A DNA stretch of 64,000 nucleotides from Tectiglobus sp965215755 (GTDB lineage: Bacteria; Pseudomonadota; Alphaproteobacteria; Rhizobiales; Hyphomicrobiaceae): the NCBI GenBank assembly GCA_965215755.1, contig OZ244119.1:930001-994000 (forward strand), read 5' to 3'. Shown here in pieces: positions 25,155 through 33,661 of the stretch (the stretch's first letter is position 1; every line of letters starts with the position of its first letter). Position numbers and translations under genes: made by a program. The notes beneath the pieces are model-generated. The model worked only from the letters and a program-made list of their open reading frames with translations. It was not told the origin of the DNA and made no database searches.

Positions 25155-27088
25155 CACGAAAGTATAAAACTTTCAAATGCTTAAGTTCTGTGGTCGGGGT
25201 GCCATTGCTGTTGCCGGCGCTGGTGCTTACCCCGGTTGCAACGACAACGGTATTTGCCGAGGGCAGCTGGAACCCGTTTCGAACCGACCAAGAGACTGTC
25301 AGACCGCGCAAGAAGCAGTCGGCCGTTAGAGATGACCGCCCGTACCTGCCGCCGATGTCAGGCAATCGAGACGCCGGATCACAAGGTGATCAGAGATTTG
25401 TTCCCGGCCAGCGTTATCCTGGTGCTGACGATCCCGGCCGAACTCAATCGCCTGGTTACGGCAACTCGCCATCTTACGCGCCCTATTCACCACCGCCTGG
25501 CGCATCCGGCCGGCAATTTGGAACTGCAGTTCCAGAAGTTGAGCGAGGTGAGCTGGCGCCTGTCATGTCGGAGCGGTCGGGCCTGCCGGTTGCCATGTGG
25601 CAGGGCCTGGATGCGGCCGCAGTGGAGCAACTCGTTGGTCCGCTTGATCTTCCGTCCAAATCAGCAGAGCTCGAATCGCTTTGGATCCGGCTGATGCAGC
25701 CGGAGGAGCAGACGCAGGAGGCTGCCAACTTAACCGCGATCCGGGCGGAAGCCTTGTATCGGTCCGGCAAACTGCGAGCTGCCGCAAAAGCGCTCCAAAC
25801 GAGGCCTGGTGACAGGTCTGGTGAGAACAAAGATCCGGTGCTCTCAGCTTTGCGGGCGCGGGTCGAAATTCTTCTCGGGAACACGGACGAGGGCTGTTCT
25901 GCGGTGACAGACGCGGGGCGGAAAAAGTCCGGGCTGCCCAGGAAGTTGCGCGGGGAGATTGCCGTTCTCGTTGGATATTGCGCGGTGGTGAAAGGCAATA
26001 AATCTGCTGCTGGCCTTGCTGCTGAGCTTGCGCGCGAAGAACGCTATCGCTCGCGGTTTACTCTGGCGATCCTGGAGTCGATTGCATCGGGTCGGCGGTC
26101 CAAACGTGTGCTGCCGAAGAACGTCACGGCCATCGATTATCTGCTGCTTAAAAAGTCTGGCTTTAGTCAGGCTGACAGATTGGTGGCTCAGGCAACGCCA
26201 GCGTTGCTGAGTGTCCTGGTGAACGACGCAAGCTTGCCGTCTGCCGTGCGCATCGCCGCGGCGGAGAAGGCGGCACAGCGCAATGTGATATCCCCGGCGG
26301 ACCTCGCTACAGCTTATCGCAGCTACCGGGCGAGCGAAACGGCGTCAGCGCCGGGTGACGAGCTGCGGCGTGCGGAGCAGTTTCAGATTGCCGAGAGCGT
26401 ACCGACTCCACTTCAGCGAACCCGCGCTATTCGGGCGCTGATTGATAGTTCCAGGCGTGTTGGGCTTTCTGCGCCGGTGATGGCTGCGGTGAAGCCGTTC
26501 GTGGACGATATTCGTCCAGCTCAGGAAATCAGTTGGTTTGCGTTTACGGCCATAGAAGTATCGCTGGCTGCGGGCGACTATGACGGCATTCTGCCCTGGC
26601 TTGCTCTCACGCAGGCTTCAGACCGTGTATATGCCAATCCGCTGACCCATTGGCAGGTGCTGGCGGATATCAGCAATCCGCGACGTTCGCAGCGGGACAC
26701 AAACCTCGCTCCTTTGGAGCGTGTGCTCGCGCGTAACCGCTTATCGGGTCCGTCACTTCATCGGTTGGCAACCGTGCTTGATGCGTTGGACTACAATGTT
26801 CCACTACCGGTCTGGGATGCTGCCAACAGGGCACCGAAGCCCTCGACTGGCCATCTTCCGCCAACCGGTGTGCTGACACAACTGCAGGAAGCTTCGAAGA
26901 AAAAAGAGGCTGTTCGCACCGTATTGTTGGTTTTGCGGACGATGGGAAGCGATCATCCCCGGGATGCGCATTTGATTGCGCTCGGCGACTCAATTCGTGC
27001 CCTCAAGCGCGCCGGTCTCACGCGTGAAGCCAAGCGGGTGGCGTTTGAAGCGTTGTTCCACTTCTGGCCACGGCCGAGCGGATACTGA
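25151..27088 (+). CDS. Exported 645-residue protein of unknown function upstream of xerD
   Basis: Signal peptide over about residues 1-37 (LLLPALVLTPVATTTVFAEG), then a Pro/Gly/Arg-rich disordered stretch to about 120, then a long all-alpha region with repeated AA..A helices resembling TPR- or solenoid-type packing. No catalytic motif is seen. It probably acts in the periplasm as a scaffold. It is coupled by ATGA to the 48-residue membrane protein and followed 119 bases later by xerD. Large proteins of this type in this position occur in other alphaproteobacteria, but their role is not known to me. Confidence 0.8.
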   Translation: MTRKYKTFKCLSSVVGVPLLLPALVLTPVATTTVFAEGSWNPFRTDQETVRPRKKQSAVRDDRPYLPPMSGNRDAGSQGDQRFVPGQRYPGADDPGRTQSPGYGNSPSYAPYSPPPGASGRQFGTAVPEVERGELAPVMSERSGLPVAMWQGLDAAAVEQLVGPLDLPSKSAELESLWIRLMQPEEQTQEAANLTAIRAEALYRSGKLRAAAKALQTRPGDRSGENKDPVLSALRARVEILLGNTDEGCSAVTDAGRKKSGLPRKLRGEIAVLVGYCAVVKGNKSAAGLAAELAREERYRSRFTLAILESIASGRRSKRVLPKNVTAIDYLLLKKSGFSQADRLVAQATPALLSVLVNDASLPSAVRIAAAEKAAQRNVISPADLATAYRSYRASETASAPGDELRRAEQFQIAESVPTPLQRTRAIRALIDSSRRVGLSAPVMAAVKPFVDDIRPAQEISWFAFTAIEVSLAAGDYDGILPWLALTQASDRVYANPLTHWQVLADISNPRRSQRDTNLAPLERVLARNRLSGPSLHRLATVLDALDYNVPLPVWDAANRAPKPSTGHLPPTGVLTQLQEASKKKEAVRTVLLVLRTMGSDHPRDAHLIALGDSIRALKRAGLTREAKRVAFEALFHFWPRPSGY

Positions 27089-27207
27089 TCCCGTTCTCAA
27101 AACTGTTCAGTTTGTGTATTCGTCGCGTGTGTCCCAACACACTCGTTTCGCGTCTTTGAGCTTTATTCATCGCGTTCAGTTCGGAACAGCCCTGTCAGCG
27201 AGGCGCC

Positions 27208-28152
27208 ATGACAACTGCCCAACAATTCTCGATGCAGCTGAATGACTACCTGATGGCAATCTCTGCCGAGCGTGGAGCGGCACGGAATACTGTCGAGGCC
27301 TATCGACGGGATCTTGCCGATTTCGGGCAATTCGTTGTGGCGAACGATCTATCTCTACAGACGATGACAACAGCCAATGTGAGATCGTATCTCAGCAGTC
27401 TGACCAAAGGTGAGTACTCTGCGTCGTCGAGGTCGCGCCGCTTGTCTGCTATCCGCCAGTTTCTGAAGTTCCTGGTGGCGGAAGGTCTCCTTGAGGACAA
27501 TGTTGCTGACGGCATTGCCAGTCCGAAGAAGCAGAAGGCTCTGCCAAAACTGCTGTCAATCGGTGAGGTTGATCAACTGATTGAGACCGCGCAGCAGCGT
27601 ATCCGAGGATCGGTGGGAAAAGACCGCTACCGAGCGTTGCGCCTCTACTGCTTGATGGAGCTGCTGTACGCGACCGGCATGCGGGTTTCCGAACTGGTTT
27701 CGCTGCCGACAACGGTCCTGAAGGGCGATCGACGGATTCTAACCATCACAGGCAAAGGTGGTCGTGAGCGGCAGGTGCCGTTGAACCAGGCCGCCCAGAA
27801 AGCGCTTGATCAGTTTCTTCAGGCGGCTGAGACCGAGACAGAAACCGCACGGCTCAAAGGCCGGAACAAGTGGCTGTTCCCGGCCAATAGCCAGGAGGGG
27901 TTCTTGCCGCGACAGCATTTTGCCCGGGAATTGAAGGACTTGGCGCTTGAAAGTGGGCTCGATCCAGAACGGGTTAGCCCGCATGTTCTTCGACATGCAT
28001 TTGCAAGTCATTTGCTCGATCGGGGTGCGGATCTCAGGGCCGTCCAGAAGCTGCTTGGTCATGCCGACATCTCGACAACAGAAATCTATACGCATGTCCT
28101 GGAGGAACGCCTGAAGGCTGTCGTCTTCGAGCATCATCCGCTGGCACGCTAG
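27208..28152 (+). CDS. xerD: Site-specific tyrosine recombinase XerD
   Basis: Resolves chromosome dimers at dif with XerC and FtsK. The 314-residue protein has the SAM-like N-terminal domain (about 8-95) and the full catalytic set: R159 (GMRVSEL), K183 (GKGGRER), H259-x-x-R262 (HVLRHAF), H285 (LLGHADIS) and nucleophile Y294. Context next to accA and the aro genes supports XerD as a chromosomal housekeeping gene and not a phage integrase. Confidence 0.95.
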   Translation: MTTAQQFSMQLNDYLMAISAERGAARNTVEAYRRDLADFGQFVVANDLSLQTMTTANVRSYLSSLTKGEYSASSRSRRLSAIRQFLKFLVAEGLLEDNVADGIASPKKQKALPKLLSIGEVDQLIETAQQRIRGSVGKDRYRALRLYCLMELLYATGMRVSELVSLPTTVLKGDRRILTITGKGGRERQVPLNQAAQKALDQFLQAAETETETARLKGRNKWLFPANSQEGFLPRQHFARELKDLALESGLDPERVSPHVLRHAFASHLLDRGADLRAVQKLLGHADISTTEIYTHVLEERLKAVVFEHHPLAR

Positions 28153-28338
28153 ATTTGGGACCTTTCAGCGGAAGCGCCATCGTGGCAGCTGGATCCGCCT
28201 AGCATGCATTGACGAAATACATTGATAATACTTGACAATCAGCCGCTCGCGCTCTCTTTCAACAGCGTATCCGGCGCGTCAGGCTGGTCTGATGCCAGCT
28301 GCGCGTTGGTCGAGTGAATTTGCACAGGTGGTCGTATC

Positions 28339-29307
28339 GTGGAAGCAGCTAACATCCGCACCTATCTGGATTTCGAGAAGCCGATCGCGGAGCTGGAAAG
28401 CAAAGTCGCGGAGCTCGAAGCACTGAGTTCCGATGAATCTTCGGTCTCGATCGCCGAGGAGATCGAGACGCTACAGCAGAAAGCGCAGCAGGCTCTCGTT
28501 GATACTTATGCGAAGTTGACGCCTTGGCAAAAAACACAGGTGGCGCGCCATCCTGACCGTCCGCACTGCAACGACTTTCTCGCCGAGCTTGTGACCGATT
28601 TCACGCCGCTTGCGGGTGATCGCTATTTTTCTGAAGACTACGCCATTGTCGGAGGGATTGGCCGGCTGGGCGAGCGTTCCGTTGTCATCGTCGGGCATGA
28701 GAAGGGCGCTGACACGGAAAGCCGTATCAAACATAACTTCGGTATGGCGCGCCCTGAGGGCTATCGAAAAGCGGTCCGCCTCATGGAAATGGCCGATCGC
28801 TTTCAGCTGCCAGTGGTGACTTTTGTCGATACGGCGGGAGCTTATCCGGGAATTGGCGCTGAAGAGCGTGGGCAGGCGGAGGCCATTGCGCGCTCAACCG
28901 ATTGCTGCCTCGGACTGGGTGTGCCGATTGTGTCGCTTGTTGTCGGCGAGGGTGGATCCGGCGGGGCGGTTGCGATTGCGACAGCCAACAAGGTCCTTAT
29001 GCTCGAACATGCGATTTATACCGTGGCTTCGCCGGAAGCTGCTGCATCAATTCTTTGGCGCGACTCCGATCGGGCGATCGATGCCGCTACAAACATGAAG
29101 ATCACGGCTCAGGATTTGTTGGCGATGAAGGTCATTGACGGCATTATTGAGGAGCCTGTGGGCGGAGCTCATCGCGATCTTCCGACGACCATCCAAGCTG
29201 CAGGTGATGCGATTGAAGCGGCTTTGGCCGAGTTCGACGGACAAACACCTGAGCAAATCCGCAAGCAACGGCATGATCGGTTTCTGGATATCGGCCGCAG
29301 TCTCTGA
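28339..29307 (+). CDS. accA: Acetyl-CoA carboxylase carboxyltransferase subunit alpha
   Basis: Carboxyltransferase alpha subunit, which with AccD transfers CO2 from biotin to acetyl-CoA for fatty acid synthesis; 322 residues, the normal length. Characteristic segments are YLDFEKPI at the start, the DRPHCNDF and GHEKG regions, and the oxyanion site VVGEGGSGGA near residue 215. GTG start at 28339. AccD is not in this window. Confidence 0.97.
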   Translation: MEAANIRTYLDFEKPIAELESKVAELEALSSDESSVSIAEEIETLQQKAQQALVDTYAKLTPWQKTQVARHPDRPHCNDFLAELVTDFTPLAGDRYFSEDYAIVGGIGRLGERSVVIVGHEKGADTESRIKHNFGMARPEGYRKAVRLMEMADRFQLPVVTFVDTAGAYPGIGAEERGQAEAIARSTDCCLGLGVPIVSLVVGEGGSGGAVAIATANKVLMLEHAIYTVASPEAAASILWRDSDRAIDAATNMKITAQDLLAMKVIDGIIEEPVGGAHRDLPTTIQAAGDAIEAALAEFDGQTPEQIRKQRHDRFLDIGRSL

Positions 29308-29374
29308 TCTGCGTCTGCGCTGTCCTCACGTTGACAGTTTTGTCCGGCTGCCAAGTGGTAATCCGCTTCGTGTT

Positions 29375-30118
29375 TCAGCGGATTGCCCGATAGATGATGT
29401 AGATCCCCATCAGCAGCAGAGCCGTGAAAAGTGCCTTTCGGAAGGCCGCCTCCGACATGCGTTTGCGTAGCTCCTGGCCAGCGACCATGCCGATCAGTGC
29501 GGGGATCACGCCCAGACACGACAGGATAAGAAGGTCTTCAGAGACCAGTTTCTTCTGGCCCAGAGCAATCGCCAGGATAGCTGTCGAGACTGTGAACAGG
29601 ATGCCCATGGCTTGGACCAGCTGATCTTTGTCGAGCTTCAGTGATTGGAGATACAAAACACCCGGGATCACGAACGAGCCGGTCATTCCAGTGAGTATGC
29701 CGTTGATCCCGCCGATGATCGGTGAAAGCCAAAACTCCTGGCTAGTCAAATCCGGTACGACAGGGCGCAAAAGGCCAGTGCCGGCGTAGGCGACAAGGAG
29801 CACGCCGAACAGAGCCGAAAGCCAGGACGTATCAGCCGTTGCAAGGATCTTAACACCAAACCAGGTGCCGACGCAGACTAGGATGAGCAAGCTTGCCATG
29901 CGCCGCAGCAACACCCAGAACGATCCACCTACGACCGCTTGCCAGAAGTTAGTGACCAATGATGGCACGAGAAGCAGCGCCATGGCCGGTTTGAGTCCAA
30001 TGGTTGCGGTAAACACTGCGAGCGTCACGGTAGGCAGGCCAAGCCCGACCACTCCCTTGACTGCCCCGGCGATAAAGAATGTCACCGCCGCGAGCGTAAG
30101 GATTTCAGCTGACCACAC
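29375..30118 (-). CDS. TauE/SafE family sulfite/anion exporter
   Basis: Membrane protein of 247 residues with about eight helices and the family's duplicated organisation (FFIAGAVKGVVGLGLPTV near the N-terminus and IIGGINGILTGMTGSFVIPG in the middle). The family moves sulfite, sulfoacetate or other small anions. It is convergent with accA and divergent from the L,D-transpeptidase gene; no sulfonate gene is directly adjacent, although TauD-type genes occur elsewhere in the window. Confidence 0.88.
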   Translation of the reverse strand: MWSAEILTLAAVTFFIAGAVKGVVGLGLPTVTLAVFTATIGLKPAMALLLVPSLVTNFWQAVVGGSFWVLLRRMASLLILVCVGTWFGVKILATADTSWLSALFGVLLVAYAGTGLLRPVVPDLTSQEFWLSPIIGGINGILTGMTGSFVIPGVLYLQSLKLDKDQLVQAMGILFTVSTAILAIALGQKKLVSEDLLILSCLGVIPALIGMVAGQELRKRMSEAAFRKALFTALLLMGIYIIYRAIR

Positions 30119-30285
30119 GTCGTTGCCCCCGTTTGATGCTCATCGAGCATATTTTAAACATTGTGCACTTCCGTGCCCGGCTCGCAACGAATTGATTTCA
30201 ATGCCCTTGTTGAGCCCGAATCGCGACGTAGTAAGTATTGACACGAGGCCGGTCCGGTAGCCTAAAGTGGATTTCGAATCGGATG

Positions 30286-30302
30286 CTTAACGGATCGTTA
30301 AG
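30286..30302 (+). promoter_or_regulatory. CtrA-type box upstream of the L,D-transpeptidase gene
   Basis: TTAA-N7-TTAA (30287-30301), the full CtrA consensus, lies inside a perfect 7-bp inverted repeat CTTAACG-GAT-CGTTAAG, 45 bases before ATG 30348. A GANTC site (GAATC, the CcrM methylation sequence) begins at 30276. The sequence match is direct; cell-cycle control by CtrA is inference from alphaproteobacterial biology. Confidence 0.55.
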
Positions 30303-30347
30303 ATCTCGTGTTTAGGGGTGCGAAAAGGTGAAAACGGGGGCCAAGGT

Positions 30348-31361
30348 ATGAGCCTAGCTCGCCTCAGGCGTATTGCGGGAGTTTTGAAGGGGCCAGCTAT
30401 GGTTGCTGCCTCTGCTACGCTCGTGATGGCCTGCGCCAAGGTTGACCTGCCGAAGCACCTGAAGCCGATTTCCAAAGACTCGATGATGTTGCTGGGCAAG
30501 AAGCGTATGAACCAGCATGCACCGATATTCATTCGCGTCTTTAAAGAGGAATCGGAGCTGGAAGTTTGGAAGCAACGCTCGGACGGGCGTTTCTATCATT
30601 TCAAGACCTATCCAATTTGCGTCTGGTCTGGCGGCCTTGGGCCGAAGCTGAAGCAGGGTGACAAGCAGGCGCCCGAGGGTTTCTATACTGTCAATCGCCA
30701 CCAGATGAACCCGAACTCAAAGTTTCATCTGGCGTTCAATCTTGGTTATCCGAATGCGTATGATCGGGCACACGGGCGAACCGGCAATTTCCTGATGGTG
30801 CATGGTAAATGCAGCTCGGCCGGTTGCTATGCGATGACAGATGGCCTGATGGAAGAGATCTACGCGCTGTCCCGTGAAGCCTTCATCGGCGGCCAGAAGA
30901 AGTTTCATGTCCACGCCTTCCCGTTCCGGATGACCGACGAGAATATGGAGCGGCATCGCAAGAGTAAGCATTACCGGTTCTGGCAGACGCTGAAACAGGG
31001 ATATGATTACTTCGAGTTCACCCGGACGACACCGAAGATCGCGATCTGCAATCGGGGCTACCACGTCAACGTCGATTGGCGCGGACGACGTCCAAGTGCG
31101 ACAGGCGCATGTCCGCGATTTGAGCGTCCGGCCGTTGTACCGTTCTGGCCAACCCCGGGCGAAGAAGACATAGCGAATCAGCGGATTGTGGTGCAGGGAC
31201 CCAAGAAGCGCGTGTTTGCCCATCAACGGCCGCTCGATCGTTCTTCGATGTATGGCCTGACGAAGGTTCCTGGCAAGGCCTCATCAAGCGTGAAGCCTTC
31301 GGCCACGAAGCAAGATCCGATTGCGATGCTGATCAAGCTGACGAAGGCACCGACGCAGTAA
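30348..31361 (+). CDS. YkuD-type L,D-transpeptidase, probable lipoprotein
   Basis: Envelope enzyme of 337 residues that forms 3-3 peptidoglycan cross-links or anchors proteins to the wall. The YkuD catalytic motif is H152-G ... S-x-G-C160, with C160 as nucleophile. The N-terminus ends in LVMAC near residue 30, which fits a lipobox, so it is likely lipid-anchored in the periplasm. The C-terminal 110 residues after the catalytic domain are basic and variable. ATG at 30348 is chosen over GTG 30318 for its better export signal. A CtrA-type box lies upstream. Confidence 0.88.
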   Translation: MSLARLRRIAGVLKGPAMVAASATLVMACAKVDLPKHLKPISKDSMMLLGKKRMNQHAPIFIRVFKEESELEVWKQRSDGRFYHFKTYPICVWSGGLGPKLKQGDKQAPEGFYTVNRHQMNPNSKFHLAFNLGYPNAYDRAHGRTGNFLMVHGKCSSAGCYAMTDGLMEEIYALSREAFIGGQKKFHVHAFPFRMTDENMERHRKSKHYRFWQTLKQGYDYFEFTRTTPKIAICNRGYHVNVDWRGRRPSATGACPRFERPAVVPFWPTPGEEDIANQRIVVQGPKKRVFAHQRPLDRSSMYGLTKVPGKASSSVKPSATKQDPIAMLIKLTKAPTQ

Positions 31362-31448
31362 TCTGTCTGTGGTCGGTGACCTAGCTTTCCCCGACCATTC
31401 CCAGATGCACAATCCATAATACTATGATTTCGGCGGTGTTGACCGCCT

Positions 31449-31892
31449 TCAAGGCCATTTCCTGACTTTGCATCTATTGTTCTGTAGAGTGGTACCGCCG
31501 GTTGAGTATTTGATCTCACCACCAATGTATTTAAAGATGACCTTCTTGGACTTTCGACAGCTCTTGCTGTTACCGGACAGAATGTTGACCTTTCCCCAAA
31601 CCTCCGTACCGGTGGGGATATACAATCCTCTTTCCAAGCAATCTGCCGGCCCGTCGTATTGACGCATTTCGTCAGTTAGAGCTACGCGTACCCATCGACC
31701 TGCAAGAATGGAATTGGACAGGCCCTTTGGAAAAACAGCACATTTTTGTCCGTTATTGATATTGTAGCGGACATAGAAGTTTGCTTGATACTCTGCGTTG
31801 TTCTTGTAACGCATTGTACTAGCCGTCACAGTCTCTGCTTTCGCGGCTCCTGCGAAAAGAACTGACACGATAATCCAAAGCCACCAATTCAT
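31449..31892 (-). CDS. Small exported Cys-containing protein of unknown function
   Basis: Protein of 147 residues with a signal peptide (about 1-20, WLWIIVSVLFAGAAKA) and four cysteines in the mature part, probably two disulfides. The mature part is rich in Asn, Lys and Tyr and looks like a compact beta domain. AT-richer than neighbours. ATG at 31892 starts directly at the export signal; ATG at 31904 would add four residues. Not recognised; possibly lineage-specific or acquired. Confidence 0.6.
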   Translation of the reverse strand: MNWWLWIIVSVLFAGAAKAETVTASTMRYKNNAEYQANFYVRYNINNGQKCAVFPKGLSNSILAGRWVRVALTDEMRQYDGPADCLERGLYIPTGTEVWGKVNILSGNSKSCRKSKKVIFKYIGGEIKYSTGGTTLQNNRCKVRKWP

Positions 31893-32320
31893 TTGATCTG
31901 ACATTTCCCAAGTGAAGTTTCATTGACGAGAGACTGCCCGCCAATCGCCTCAGCTTGTGATATTTTGGGAATATCTTGCGCTAAACGTGCAATCCGACAG
32001 CCTACAGATCATTGTGATCCGACAACAAACGTCAGTCAAGGCGGAATCAGTCAAGGTTGTTATTGGGGTGTCTGCAAACTTGTCGGAACTTGCGACGCTT
32101 GTGGATTGCTGCCTGTGCAACGATGACGGGAGAGAAGCTATGTCGTGGGAACCCGATGAGGTCTCAGACCTATTGCATGACGCATTAAATCGGAGCCAGA
32201 AATCGCCCTAAGATGAGGCGTTTTCTGGCACATCTTGAACCCGTTTAAACGCGACATGCCTTAGATCAACTTTGTGCGTCAAGTGGCCATCGTTCCGCTT
32301 CGGACCAAAGGCACACTGCT
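31893..32320. other. Intergenic stretch holding one palindromic repeat
   Basis: 428 bases between the start of the small exported protein and the end of arfB. It contains the 77-bp repeat at 32179-32255. A GTG-started frame at 31957-32211 runs into that repeat and has no other support, so I do not call it. Confidence 0.6.
32179..32255. repeat. 77-bp palindromic repeat, copy 1
   Basis: Shares 66 of 77 bases with 51945-52021, including 25 identical central bases (32189-32213). Each copy can fold: an inner stem GCCAGAAA-x-CGCC with GGCG-x-TTTCTGGC and an outer arm pair near the ends. The copies lie in intergenic DNA 20 kb apart. It resembles a REP/MITE-type dispersed element. Confidence 0.8.
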
Positions 32321-32743
32321 TTAGTCCATAAGTGAACGCCCAGACCGCATTTTCTTGATTTCACCGCGCCGCCCCTTCTGTTTTAGACGACGCTCTTTTG
32401 ATGCTTTGGTGGGACGCGTCTTGATGCGCGGTTTCGGGGCAACGGCTGCCCGCTCGATCAGGCGGATCAGGCGTTCGCGTGCGTCGTCGCGATTGCGTTC
32501 CTGGCTGCGAAACCGATCAGCTTTAAGGATAAGAATGCCTTCATTGGTCATGCGCTGGCCGGCAAGGCGCTTTAAGCGGGCGCGAACCGGACCAGTCAAT
32601 CCTGGCGATGCATTGACATTGAATCGCAACTCGACCGCCGTTGAAACCTTATTGACATTCTGGCCGCCTGGACCTGACGCCCGGACAAAGGTTTCCTCCA
32701 GCTCGCTTTCGTCAATGGATATGGTGGGCGTAATCTGGATCAT
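32321..32743 (-). CDS. arfB: Alternative ribosome-rescue factor ArfB (YaeJ)
   Basis: Releases ribosomes stalled without a stop codon by hydrolysing peptidyl-tRNA. The 140-residue protein has the release-factor GGQ motif at residues 26-28 (RASGPGGQNVNKVST) and the basic C-terminal tail (KASKERRLKQKGRR) that enters the empty mRNA channel, which separates ArfB from canonical release factors. Confidence 0.95.
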   Translation of the reverse strand: MIQITPTISIDESELEETFVRASGPGGQNVNKVSTAVELRFNVNASPGLTGPVRARLKRLAGQRMTNEGILILKADRFRSQERNRDDARERLIRLIERAAVAPKPRIKTRPTKASKERRLKQKGRRGEIKKMRSGRSLMD

Positions 32744-32836
32744 GTCGCAAGCATAGCTGATTTGAATTACAGTTTGGCTACCTGTTTGGTCCTGATGTCA
32801 ATTGGCACACGACCGGCATTCGAGGAGAGCAACGCC

Positions 32837-33517
32837 ATGGCACGCGATACTATTCTTTTTGATATCAATGAAACGGTTTTGGACTTGTCATCGCTCAGGC
32901 CAAAGTTCGAATCTGTTTTTGGTGATGCCAGTGTGACTGCGACCTGGTTTGCCATGCTGTTGCATTCATCGACTGTGTGCGCATTGACGGGTGTGTCGAC
33001 TGGGTTCGGTGCTCTTGCGGGCGCTATGCTCGACTCACTTGCAGCGCGCCGCGGACTAGAGATATCAAAAGAGCAACGTTCGGAGATCCTCGACGGTTTT
33101 GCCAGCTTGCGCCCTCATGATGATGTTGTGCCGGCCTTGGAGCGGCTACGCCGGATCGGTTATCGTACTGTGGCATTCTCAAACTCATCTTTGGATTTGG
33201 TGACGAGCCAGATCTCGAACGCCGGGTTGGCGGCGCACTACGACGCTATCGTTTCTGTTGAAGAAACCGGAAGCTTCAAGCCTGACGCCAAGGTTTACCA
33301 ATTTGTTGCGCAGAAGGTGGGACGGGAGCTCGATGAACTGCGGCTGGTTGCGACCCATGATTGGGACACACACGGCGCAATGACCGCAGGGATGTTGGCC
33401 GCCTACATTGACCGCACCGGGGCACCCTACCATCCACTCTTCCGTAAGCCGACTGTCTATGCCTCAGAGCTGGGCGATGTGGTTGAGGCCATCATGGCTG
33501 AGGATGGGAGAGATTGA
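32837..33517 (+). CDS. Haloacid dehalogenase type II
   Basis: HAD-superfamily hydrolase of 226 residues. The nucleophile is D9 in LFDINETVLDL, followed by S in AFSNSS (near 116), the lysine in SFKPDAKVY (near 150) and the acidic VATHDWDTHGA loop. This pattern fits (S)-2-haloacid dehalogenases, which convert 2-haloacids to 2-hydroxyacids, though some members have other substrates. ATG at 32837 with GAGGAGAG upstream is preferred over an in-frame start at 32762. Confidence 0.88.
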   Translation: MARDTILFDINETVLDLSSLRPKFESVFGDASVTATWFAMLLHSSTVCALTGVSTGFGALAGAMLDSLAARRGLEISKEQRSEILDGFASLRPHDDVVPALERLRRIGYRTVAFSNSSLDLVTSQISNAGLAAHYDAIVSVEETGSFKPDAKVYQFVAQKVGRELDELRLVATHDWDTHGAMTAGMLAAYIDRTGAPYHPLFRKPTVYASELGDVVEAIMAEDGRD

Positions 33518-33661
33518 TCGTGGCAGCACGTGGCTACGGCTATTGTTAGCTGATCTGTTCAACGGGCTTAGCGTTAGGAAACCCAATGTGACGAAGGCTG
33601 AAACTCGATTGTTTCCGCTTTATCGTATGCTATCGTTTCATTCGCAGTGACTGGATAGCTT

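Noticed and set aside
27208..28152. Tyrosine recombinase as a phage or integron integrase
   Set aside because: Length, sequence pattern and housekeeping neighbours fit XerD; no attachment site or cassette structure is seen.
31957..32211. GTG-started 84-codon plus-strand frame
   Set aside because: No clear ribosome binding site, no domain, and its end is formed by the palindromic repeat.
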